Assembly: GCA_002435305.1 (NCBI GenBank)
Contig: DJMH01000042.1
Location: forward strand, 866 to 14,414
DNA length: 13,549 nt
Reading direction: 5' to 3'
From: Dehalococcoidia bacterium UBA6495
GTDB lineage: Bacteria > Chloroflexota > Dehalococcoidia > Lucifugimonadales > UBA826
The position numbers and the translations under genes are program-made. The notes beneath the pieces are model-generated. The model was not told the DNA's origin. It saw only the letters and a program-made list of their open reading frames with translations, and searched no databases. Positions 7,116 to 13,549 of the stretch are shown here, one piece after another. Every line of letters begins with the position of its first letter. Within the stretch, counting starts at the first letter, position 1.

Positions 7116-8519
7116 ATGACTGGCACAGAAAACAGGAGATTGCTAGCTCATCTTATGAGACGGGCTGGCTTCGGGGCGACTTCATCGGAACTGGATGAGT
7201 TGTCAAAAATCTCATATGAGAAGGTTGTCGACACGCTGCTGGACCCGCCGGATAGATCTTGGATGGGGGAACATCTGATTAGAAGATTCCATCATGAACA
7301 ATCAGGGATGATGAGTGCTTTTGGTCCGAGCGAATACTGGCTTTATCAGATGGTAACCACCAAGGCACCATTAGTAGAGAAAATGACCCTGTTCTGGCAT
7401 GGTATTTTTGCAACTGGCTATCCTAAAGTTATCCATGGGAAAGTTTTATCCAATCAAATAGCCATGTTCAGAAGACACGGTCTTAGCCAACTTGATCACC
7501 TGCTGATAGAGCTATCGAAAGATCCTGCAATGATCGTATGGCTAGACAACCAGGAAAACCACAACGGTGCTATCAATGAGAATTATGGTAGGGAACTGTT
7601 GGAATTATTTTCAATGGGAGTTGGTAACTATTCTGAAGACGACATAAAGGAAGCCGCAAGAGCCTTCACTGGATGGAGTATAGGAAATACGGAGTACATG
7701 GTTTTGAGATCAGACCGTGATTCCGATATGCCTTATGGAAGAATAGCATGGCATTTTGAATTTAAAGATGATGATCATGACTATGGGGAAAAGACCTTTT
7801 TGGGACAAACCGGTAATTTTGATGGTGTGGACATCGTAGAAATCATCTGTGACCAAGAAGCAACTGCCAATTATATCGCGCGGCACATGTATAACTTTTT
7901 TGTTAGGGATGAGGTGGCTATTCCGTCATGGAATGAAATTCCGGCTATTGATGAAGAGGCGATTGAGATATTGAAGGAATCCTATTTCCAGAACAATCAT
8001 TCAATGAAAGAAATGTTACGTACTCTCTTCAATTCTTATTTTTTTAAGGATGAAATGACTTGGTATCAAAGAATGAAAAGTCCTGCTGAATTGGTAGCAG
8101 GAGTATTGAGATTGTCAGGGCAACTAGATAGACCAAGGCGCGACATCATAGAACACACCATGAAGATGACCTTTATGGGGCAGCATTTAACAAACCCTCC
8201 CAGCGTTGAAGGGTGGCATGAAGGTGAAGAATGGATAGAAACCGGGGCCCTTGTTGAAAGAGTTAACTTTGCGACAGAGCAATTGGGAAACCTCAAAATG
8301 CCAGGTGTGGCCGCCATGGTTGACGATGTACTCAGTATGGCAGTAGATGAAAAAAACATCCTCGAATTATGCCTTAACCAAATGGGCAGTCTTGAGGTGA
8401 AAGAGCCAATTAGGATCGTCTTGCAGGAGACTGTCAAGAAAAGCGGAGAAATCGATCGATCTACCATAGAGGACTTATTCAGAGTCATAGCCGCATCCCC
8501 CGAATATCAAAGATGTTAG
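7116..8519 (+). CDS. DUF1800 family protein without signal peptide
   Basis: This 467-residue protein is a near full-length DUF1800 domain, a family of unknown function. The family landmarks appear in order: HLMRRAGFG (12-20), TLFWHGIFATG (91-101), the Asn/Glu-rich core NENYGRELLELFSMG (154-168) followed by AARAFTGWS (180-188), KTFLGQTGNFDG (226-237), MKSPAELVAGVLRLSG (320-335), GQHLTNPPSVEGWHEG (355-370), and the closing AASPEYQ (459-465). The domain starts within the first ten residues. There is no signal peptide, unlike many DUF1800 proteins, which are exported. The usual partner, a DUF1501 gene, is absent from both sides. An AAGGAAGGG lies just upstream of the ATG. It sits 27 bp after the GMC gene and 28 bp before the NHL gene, which implies co-transcription. 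The biochemical role is unknown. Confidence 0.92.
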   Translation: MTGTENRRLLAHLMRRAGFGATSSELDELSKISYEKVVDTLLDPPDRSWMGEHLIRRFHHEQSGMMSAFGPSEYWLYQMVTTKAPLVEKMTLFWHGIFATGYPKVIHGKVLSNQIAMFRRHGLSQLDHLLIELSKDPAMIVWLDNQENHNGAINENYGRELLELFSMGVGNYSEDDIKEAARAFTGWSIGNTEYMVLRSDRDSDMPYGRIAWHFEFKDDDHDYGEKTFLGQTGNFDGVDIVEIICDQEATANYIARHMYNFFVRDEVAIPSWNEIPAIDEEAIEILKESYFQNNHSMKEMLRTLFNSYFFKDEMTWYQRMKSPAELVAGVLRLSGQLDRPRRDIIEHTMKMTFMGQHLTNPPSVEGWHEGEEWIETGALVERVNFATEQLGNLKMPGVAAMVDDVLSMAVDEKNILELCLNQMGSLEVKEPIRIVLQETVKKSGEIDRSTIEDLFRVIAASPEYQRC

Positions 8520-8547
8520 CGATTTTTTCTTATCAGGAGTTGTAGGA

Positions 8548-9567
8548 ATGGTTATAAGACAAAAACCGGAACCACTGGTCTATGAGAGAACACTTGGAAT
8601 GTCTGTCATGGAAGGTAAAGGCTTTTATTATCCAAACGATGCGGCGGTTTCCTCGAATGGAAAAATATATGTTCTCAATCGCTCGCTGGAAGCCCGGGGA
8701 AGTGGACGCGGAATGAGAGTTACAATCTGTGATTCCTCCGATGCATTTCATGGTGATTTTGGTGAATTTGGAGAAGGCCCAGGGCAATTTATGTGGCCGT
8801 CGGCAATCGCTGAAGGCCCTGGTCAGGATATCTATGTGACAGATGAGCATCTCCATAAAATTATGATGTTTTCACCAGACGGCCTTTTCCTTAAAGAGTG
8901 GGGGGAACTTGGCTCAGAGGCTGGACATTTGGATAGTCCTTCAGGAATTGCTTTCAATAGTGCAGGGGAACTTTTTGTATCCGATACCTATAACAACCGT
9001 ATTCAAGTTTTCACTTCATCTGGAGAATATGTTCGCTCCTTCGGGAGCGACGGAGACCTAAATCTTCCCTGGCGTTTAAATTTCGATTCATCAGACCATC
9101 TATATGTCGCGGATTGGGGAAATGACAGGATATGTAAATACAATCCTGATGGTCATTTTATTACATCATACGGTGAAACTGGTGACGGAGAAGGGGAGTT
9201 TTTACACCCCGCCGATGTGGTAATTGACGATTTCGGACGGATGTTTATCTGTGATTGGGGCAACGAAAGAATCCAGGTTCTTAATGCAGACGGGGAGTTT
9301 CTCCAGATGAATCTAGGTCAATCGGATCTTTCTCCATGGGCGGCTAATTTCCTGAATATAAATGTAGAAGAAGGTCAGGCAAGAGAAAGGTCTGATCTTC
9401 ATAAAAAAGATATAAAATTTGCGAATCCAGAAGATAGACACGAAATCTCTTCACATATCGAGGAATATTTCTGGTCTCCAATGGCATTATCATTGACTCC
9501 AGATGGGCATCTTTATGTCATTGAAAGTAACCGGCACAGGATACAAATATTTAAGACCGTAATCTAA
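8548..9567 (+). CDS. NHL-repeat six-bladed beta-propeller protein
   Basis: This 339-residue protein is built of NHL-type repeats. Blades can be traced at about 24-70, 80-118, 127-166, 172-208, 218-254 and 308-336. The recurring pattern is L/M-x-x-P-x-x-(I/V)-A followed by (L/I)-(Y/F)-V-x-D and R-I-x-(V/K)-(F/Y), for example LFVSDTYNNRIQVF (142-155) and MFICDWGNERIQVL (232-245). A charged insert of roughly 50 residues (255-307) separates blades five and six. There is no signal peptide or membrane segment, so it is probably cytoplasmic. Related propellers serve as protein-interaction scaffolds or, in the peptidylglycine lyase (PAL) group, as metal enzymes; no catalytic set is clear here. AGGAG precedes the ATG by about 9 nt. 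It is the last gene of the cupin-GMC-DUF1800 run and converges on the ABC permease gene 64 bp away. Confidence 0.88.
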   Translation: MVIRQKPEPLVYERTLGMSVMEGKGFYYPNDAAVSSNGKIYVLNRSLEARGSGRGMRVTICDSSDAFHGDFGEFGEGPGQFMWPSAIAEGPGQDIYVTDEHLHKIMMFSPDGLFLKEWGELGSEAGHLDSPSGIAFNSAGELFVSDTYNNRIQVFTSSGEYVRSFGSDGDLNLPWRLNFDSSDHLYVADWGNDRICKYNPDGHFITSYGETGDGEGEFLHPADVVIDDFGRMFICDWGNERIQVLNADGEFLQMNLGQSDLSPWAANFLNINVEEGQARERSDLHKKDIKFANPEDRHEISSHIEEYFWSPMALSLTPDGHLYVIESNRHRIQIFKTVI

Positions 9568-9631
9568 TCGAACTTACCAACTAGAGAAGTCAGAACCAAA
9601 ATCTCACCATTCTGCCTGGAAACCCCGATTT

Positions 9632-10498
9632 TTAAAGCTGCCTCAGCCGCGGATCTAATTTATCTCTTAGCCAATCACCTAAAAAGTTCATTGAAAACAC
9701 GATGAGGAGGATAGCTAGGCCAGGGAAAAAGCAAATCCACCAAGCGGTAGACATGTAATTTCTACCCTCTGCCACCATACTACCCCAGGATGGTTGAGGT
9801 GCCGGTATACCGACTCCCAAGAAGCTTAAGACGGATTCAGTAACTACCAGTGAACCGACTTGCAGAGAGGCCAGAACAAGAACCGTGTTAAAGAGCCCGG
9901 GCAATATATGTCTTAAGCAAATCCGTAGTGGGGAGGTTCCAGATACTATGGCAAGAGAAACATAGTCCATCTGTTTCAAAGATAATGTTTCTGCCCTGAC
10001 TTGTCTGGCAAATGGAGGCCAAGTAAAAATCGAAAGCAAGATTATTACCAACATAAGGCTAGGGGACCAAATGACTGCTGCTACCAACACAACTAAAATA
10101 AACGGTATTGCGTACATAAAATCAACCAATCGCATTATGATTTCATCCACAACCCCACCGAGGTAACCTGACATAAGACCTAATAACGTACCTATGAACG
10201 TACCAAAAAACAAAACCGTACCAGCAACAATCAAAGAAATCCTCGTACCGTAAATGATCCTTGTGAGGACGTCTCGTCCAATGTGATCACCGCCTAGAAA
10301 GTATGGAGATTCATTATTCTCGCTCAACCAAGATGGTTCTATGTTTCTCAAATCCAGATCTCCTTCTAAAGGAGGGTAGGGGGATATGAGAGGGGCGAAA
10401 ATACCGACCAGTAAAAGAATTACAATGGTGGCAACTGGTAAAATCGGCAGAGATCTTATTTGTCCCCAAAGGCTGCGTTTGCTTGATAAAGTTACCAC
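9632..10498 (-). CDS. ABC importer permease, DppC/OppC-like
   Basis: This 288-residue inner-membrane permease belongs to the peptide/opine/nickel ABC importer class. It has an N-terminal helix (about 20-38), then FLGGDHIGRDVLTRIIYG (67-84), the hallmark of the DppC side of the pair. The EAA loop that contacts the ATPase is DYVSLAIVSGTSPLRICLRHILP (178-200), with the conserved Gly at 187. A further hallmark is SVLSFLGVGIPAPQPSWG (222-239), and the protein ends DPRLRQL. The start is a GTG at 10498 with AAGGAAGAG about 9 nt upstream. It lies 14 bp after the DppB-like gene, so the two are surely co-transcribed. It should form a heterodimer with that protein. No ATPase gene follows; the next gene is the convergent NHL gene. 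The transported solute may be a peptide, but the class also carries sugars and other small organics. Confidence 0.94.
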   Translation of the reverse strand: MVTLSSKRSLWGQIRSLPILPVATIVILLLVGIFAPLISPYPPLEGDLDLRNIEPSWLSENNESPYFLGGDHIGRDVLTRIIYGTRISLIVAGTVLFFGTFIGTLLGLMSGYLGGVVDEIIMRLVDFMYAIPFILVVLVAAVIWSPSLMLVIILLSIFTWPPFARQVRAETLSLKQMDYVSLAIVSGTSPLRICLRHILPGLFNTVLVLASLQVGSLVVTESVLSFLGVGIPAPQPSWGSMVAEGRNYMSTAWWICFFPGLAILLIVFSMNFLGDWLRDKLDPRLRQL

Positions 10499-10512
10499 TT
10501 GCTTACTCTTCC

Positions 10513-11436
10513 TTAACTTATTCTAATTCTGGGGTCTAATAAGGCATAAAGAATGTCCGCCACTAGACTACATAGTAGAAATATCACAGAGAAAACGAGT
10601 GCCAGACCTGTAATTAAGGGGAAATCCGTGTTGAGGGCTGCCATCACAGATAGCCTGCCGAGTCCGGGCCAAGCGAAGACCGTTTCTACAACGACAGTTC
10701 CCGTAAGAAAATTCGCCAATAATATAGCAGCATAAGTTAAAGGGGCTATTAAGGAATTTCTAAATGCGTGCTTCCATATTATGGCTTTCGTTGATACTCC
10801 TTTAGCTCTCGCTAATTTGACATATTCGCTATCAAGTACCTCCAACATAGATGAACGAGTTAAGCGTAACAGGCCAGCTGCCGGAAGCCATCCTAGTGTT
10901 ATAACCGGCATAACGTAGTGGGTCCAATCCCCTTTTCTAGATGTCGGAAGCCACCCGAGATATACGCTGAAAATCCAGATGAAGACTAGGGCTATCCAAA
11001 AAGGAGGTGCAGCCTGACCAAGGAGAGCAAAACTTCGGCCCAAGTAATCCCACCCGGTCGTTCTTTTAACAGCAGACAATATGCCCAGTGGAACTCCTAT
11101 AAGTAATGCGCATAAGAAAGAAATACCTGATAATTGCAACGTTGCAGGTAGGAATTTTAATATCAAATCTAGTGAATTACGTCTGAAATGAACAGAGTCA
11201 CCAAAGTCTCCCTGGGCGGCGTTTTTCACCCAAAGCAGATACTGGACGATTAGCGGTTTGTCCAGACCCATTGCCTTTCCCTGGGCCTCCCATACTTCGG
11301 CGGTCATGCGGGTATAGGAAGACATATAAAGATATCGGGGGTCACCAGTCGCTCTGGACAACATGAAAACTACCAATGTAATTGCTATGACCACAATAAC
11401 CAGTGAGATCAATCGTCTAGTTATGAATGTTCCCAA
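10513..11436 (-). CDS. ABC importer permease, DppB/OppB-like
   Basis: This 307-residue permease is the first permease gene of the importer. The N-terminal FITRRLISLVIVVIAITLVVF (4-24) is the typical first helix of DppB proteins, followed by the extracytoplasmic part with GLDKPLIVQYLLWV (57-70). The EAA loop is SEYVKLARAKGVSTKAIIWKHAFRNSLIAP (203-232), and the C-terminal ETVFAWPGLGRL (251-262) is a family hallmark. The protein ends ALLDPRIRIS. The start is a TTG at 11436 preceded by AGGAA about 8 nt upstream; no in-frame ATG near it fits the expected N-terminus. It is separated from the binding-protein gene by 83 bp holding a strong hairpin, which probably lowers permease expression relative to the binding protein. 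The specific substrate is unknown. Confidence 0.94.
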   Translation of the reverse strand: MGTFITRRLISLVIVVIAITLVVFMLSRATGDPRYLYMSSYTRMTAEVWEAQGKAMGLDKPLIVQYLLWVKNAAQGDFGDSVHFRRNSLDLILKFLPATLQLSGISFLCALLIGVPLGILSAVKRTTGWDYLGRSFALLGQAAPPFWIALVFIWIFSVYLGWLPTSRKGDWTHYVMPVITLGWLPAAGLLRLTRSSMLEVLDSEYVKLARAKGVSTKAIIWKHAFRNSLIAPLTYAAILLANFLTGTVVVETVFAWPGLGRLSVMAALNTDFPLITGLALVFSVIFLLCSLVADILYALLDPRIRIS

Positions 11437-11447
11437 ATCTTATTCCT

Positions 11448-11490
11448 AAAAAGAGGAAGCGCCCGCACCGAAAGGGGTGCGGACGCTCCT
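11448..11490 (-). terminator. Hairpin with U-tract between binding-protein and permease genes (attenuator)
   Basis: A 12-bp GC-rich stem with one mismatch (arms 11458-11469 and 11476-11487, six-base loop) can be extended by three pairs around a bulged base. On the minus strand it is followed within a few bases by five U (11448-11452). It lies about 30 nt after the stop of the solute-binding protein gene and just before the permease Shine-Dalgarno sequence. This fits a partial intrinsic terminator, or an mRNA-stabilising stem, that raises binding protein over permease. The U-tract is short and offset from the stem, so read-through is expected. Confidence 0.7.
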
Positions 11491-11519
11491 TAGTTTCTTA
11501 CTCGTCCCAGACTGGCAGG

Positions 11520-13484
11520 TTACTCTGACAGTACTATAGTTTCAGCACTATTGAAGTATCCAGTCATATATGGGCGCCATTCCACAATCTTAGGGGAGTA
11601 AATAAAGTAATTCCCCACTGTAGCAACAGCTGATTGAGTTTGCCAGTGTGACATATATTCAGTCATGGCAACATTGTTGGCTAGTCTCTTATTCATGTCT
11701 GGTTCTATGTCGTTTTGCTTACCAATTGCGCAAATGTCATCCGGCAAGGTTACCCCACCAAGGTGGCCTGGATGCGCACAGTAGAAGTTGGCGATTGATT
11801 GTCCGGGTAGCCAGCCGATCCCGTGCAACCACGGTGTGTTCATGGTTTTATCGACTGATTCAGGCCTTCGAACGGCATAGTCAGCATGATCAATGGTGAC
11901 ATCTAACCCAAGGTTAGTAATCCACATCTCACCGATCGCATCTGCTATCTCACAGTCCCAAATAGCTGGAAGGTTGCAGGCAGACCAAAGAGTAATCTTA
12001 AATCCCTCTGGGTAGCCAGCATCTATAAGCTTCTGTTTTGCACCAGCGATATCATAGGGGACTCGCCACTCTTCACTGAATTCAGGTCTATCCGGGGTGA
12101 TGTTACTTGCAACGTAGGCAGTTTCACCAAATCCACCGAGGACCGTATCTACTATTTTCTGTCTGTCTATAGCCATCGAAAGGGCCCACCGGACCTGTCG
12201 AGCATTCTCCATAGAGGTTGCGTCTTTTGGGTCGCCAATCCAAGGGTAACCATTCGCAAGCCCTTCGAAGGCTCCAGGCCAGTCAGCTTCCAGGTTTGCC
12301 TGCACATCTGTGTTGGCACAATCCGGGCAGGTCTCACCCCAATAGTTTCCTGACCAGTAGATGGTGTTGGGAGAAGGTTTACCTAAGGTAATAACTTTTC
12401 CACCAGTGTTTTTAACAAGGTTTGGAAGAGCCTTACCAGGCATCTGAGCTATTTCTACCTCGCCTGTAAGCATGGCAGCTTCTCTAGTGCCTTGCTCAGG
12501 CATTTCTATAACTTGTAGAGTTTCAATCCGTGGGCTCGCTCTCCAATGGCCGGCCGATGTCCTCGCAGTCATTTGGTCGTGACCGTCCCATGCATCAACT
12601 ACGTATGGGCCGGAACCAACAGCATCCGTGAGGAATTTATCTTCGCCTAATTCATCATATGCTTTTTTACTAGTAATTCCGTAAGTGGCCCCCCATCCTA
12701 TGCCCCCATGCAACATACCCCATAGAGGATCAAACCCATTGACCCCGACATTCATTTGGGCCTTTCCGCCGACAACTTCCCAGCCCACTTTGTGGCCCGG
12801 AGGTAGCTGCTCACCTGGGTTGCCAGTAGAGCCTTCCTTAAAGGAATCATTGAAAGTCCACACCACATCTTCTGCAGTTACATTGCCGAAATCACCCCTG
12901 TCATCATGCCAGGGAATTCCATCTCTAATCGTGAATGTGATACTGCTTTGATCACTAGCAATTTCCCAACTGGAGGCAATTTCAGGTACATAGGTAGATT
13001 GCGACGGAACTGTTGGAGGTGGGGCCCATTGTGACCTCACTATTCCCTCAAATATGTTCCAGTCAATGCCAAAACCACCCACAGTACCCCTTGCATCCAA
13101 AGATTGCAGTTGAACTAAAGGCGGTACCAAAGGCACTGCAACTGTAAGTTTACCTTTAGGTTTGCTTGCTGCTGGTAAATCGGCCGCAACAGGCACCGAA
13201 ACCTGTATTTCTTTTGTAACGGTTACAGTCTTAGTTTCACCAGGGACTTCTTTGATTACCTCTTTGACCACTTCCACTTCCACTTCTCGCGTCCTGACCG
13301 CACCTTCTTTATCCCTGTAGACTTCTTTAATCACTTCTACTGGTACTTCTTTGGTCACTGTTACAGTTTCACCCGGAACTTCTCTGATTACCTCAACCTC
13401 TGTTGTACAAGCTGAAATCGCTAAAGACACAACAAGAAGTAAAGCAGAAAGCCCAAGGGTGTTGAATTTAAAATAGTTCTTCAT
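11520..13484 (-). CDS. Family 5 solute-binding lipoprotein of an ABC importer
   Basis: This 654-residue extracytoplasmic binding protein delivers a solute to the permeases encoded downstream. The N-terminus has two Lys, a hydrophobic stretch and the lipobox ISAC, giving lipidated Cys26. Residues 27-96 form a Glu/Val/Lys-rich repeated tether. The SBP_bac_5 domain follows from about 112: YVPEIASSWEIASDQSSITF (165-184), TAEDVVWTFNDSF (203-215), VRWALSMAIDRQKIVD (431-446), and GAKQKLIDAGYPEGF (481-495). The protein is longer than typical members (about 500-600 residues), largely because of the tether. The mature domain has six Cys (386, 389, 503, 511, 569, 585) spaced as if in three pairs, possibly disulfides. 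The ATG at 13484 has AAGGAGAAGAG upstream. Family 5 proteins bind peptides, nickel-chelates, sugars or opines, and the ligand cannot be read from sequence. Confidence 0.95.
   Translation of the reverse strand: MKNYFKFNTLGLSALLLVVSLAISACTTEVEVIREVPGETVTVTKEVPVEVIKEVYRDKEGAVRTREVEVEVVKEVIKEVPGETKTVTVTKEIQVSVPVAADLPAASKPKGKLTVAVPLVPPLVQLQSLDARGTVGGFGIDWNIFEGIVRSQWAPPPTVPSQSTYVPEIASSWEIASDQSSITFTIRDGIPWHDDRGDFGNVTAEDVVWTFNDSFKEGSTGNPGEQLPPGHKVGWEVVGGKAQMNVGVNGFDPLWGMLHGGIGWGATYGITSKKAYDELGEDKFLTDAVGSGPYVVDAWDGHDQMTARTSAGHWRASPRIETLQVIEMPEQGTREAAMLTGEVEIAQMPGKALPNLVKNTGGKVITLGKPSPNTIYWSGNYWGETCPDCANTDVQANLEADWPGAFEGLANGYPWIGDPKDATSMENARQVRWALSMAIDRQKIVDTVLGGFGETAYVASNITPDRPEFSEEWRVPYDIAGAKQKLIDAGYPEGFKITLWSACNLPAIWDCEIADAIGEMWITNLGLDVTIDHADYAVRRPESVDKTMNTPWLHGIGWLPGQSIANFYCAHPGHLGGVTLPDDICAIGKQNDIEPDMNKRLANNVAMTEYMSHWQTQSAVATVGNYFIYSPKIVEWRPYMTGYFNSAETIVLSE
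13197..13406 (-). repeat. Glu/Val/Lys-rich imperfect repeat tether coding region
   Basis: This stretch encodes residues 27-96 of the solute-binding lipoprotein, just after the lipidated Cys. A unit EVIREVPGETVTVTKEV (31-47) recurs almost exactly as EVIKEVPGETKTVTVTKEI (75-93), with degenerate VEVIKEV/EVEVVKEV copies between them. The alternating charged/Val pattern and its place behind the lipobox suggest an extended spacer that holds the binding domain off the membrane. Such tethers are, to my knowledge, frequent in Chloroflexota lipoproteins. Confidence 0.8.
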
Positions 13485-13549
13485 AAAATAAATCTCTTCT
13501 CCTTCAATCCACTAGAGTGGTGGACGATGACTTTTGGACCAACGGCATT

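Noticed and set aside
8066..8488. Open frame of 140 codons on the minus strand inside the DUF1800 gene
   Set aside because: It lies wholly antisense to a well-supported conserved gene, shows no recognisable domain and reads as low-complexity Ser/Thr-rich sequence.
9568..9631. Bidirectional terminator between the convergent NHL and permease genes
   Set aside because: One is expected here, but no stem of useful length followed by a T-tract could be found on either strand.
13509..13520. Small dyad CCACT-AG-AGTGG upstream of the binding-protein gene as an operator
   Set aside because: The arms are only 5 bp and it lies right beside the ribosome site; such dyads arise by chance, and no second copy was seen.

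Overview
The window reads as a piece of a free-living, probably marine, heterotrophic bacterial chromosome. The best guess is a Chloroflexota lineage of the SAR202/Dehalococcoidia type. This is an inference from three things: a family-5 solute-binding lipoprotein with a long Glu/Val/Lys repeat tether behind its lipobox, which I associate with that phylum; paired CaiB/BaiF (family III) CoA-transferases; and a GMC flavoprotein beside a DUF1800 protein. No rRNA, tRNA, CRISPR array, insertion sequence or phage gene was seen. Base composition looks even and moderately AT-rich throughout, with no visible boundary of a mobile element.

There are three blocks. (1) Positions 1-2919, minus strand: two consecutive family III CoA-transferases that overlap by 4 bp (GTGA), then a 73-residue stand-alone biotin carrier protein, then the start of an acyl-CoA carboxylase carboxyltransferase subunit that runs off the left edge. 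Together they look like one operon that attaches CoA to an organic acid and carboxylates an acyl-CoA. A plausible sigma70-type promoter for it lies at 2961-2989. (2) Positions 3060-9567, plus strand: a YkcA/YkcB-like membrane glycosyltransferase, then four closely spaced genes encoding a cupin, a GMC oxidoreductase, a DUF1800 protein and a six-bladed NHL propeller. The last four have gaps of 59, 27 and 28 bp, each has a Shine-Dalgarno sequence, and none has a signal peptide. They are the best candidate here for an undescribed functional unit. (3) Positions 9632-13484, minus strand: a peptide/opine/nickel-type ABC importer made of a lipoprotein binding protein, a DppB-like permease and a DppC-like permease. 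A strong hairpin lies between the binding protein gene and the permease genes. No ATPase gene is present in the window.

A reasonable but unproven reading is a catabolic neighbourhood: the importer brings in an organic solute, the GMC flavoprotein and cupin oxidise or rearrange it, and the CoA-transferase/carboxylase operon passes the resulting acid into central metabolism. The glycosyltransferase is probably unrelated envelope biosynthesis. All coding space is accounted for. No gene-free stretch exceeds about 150 bp; the largest is the divergent intergenic region at 2920-3059.
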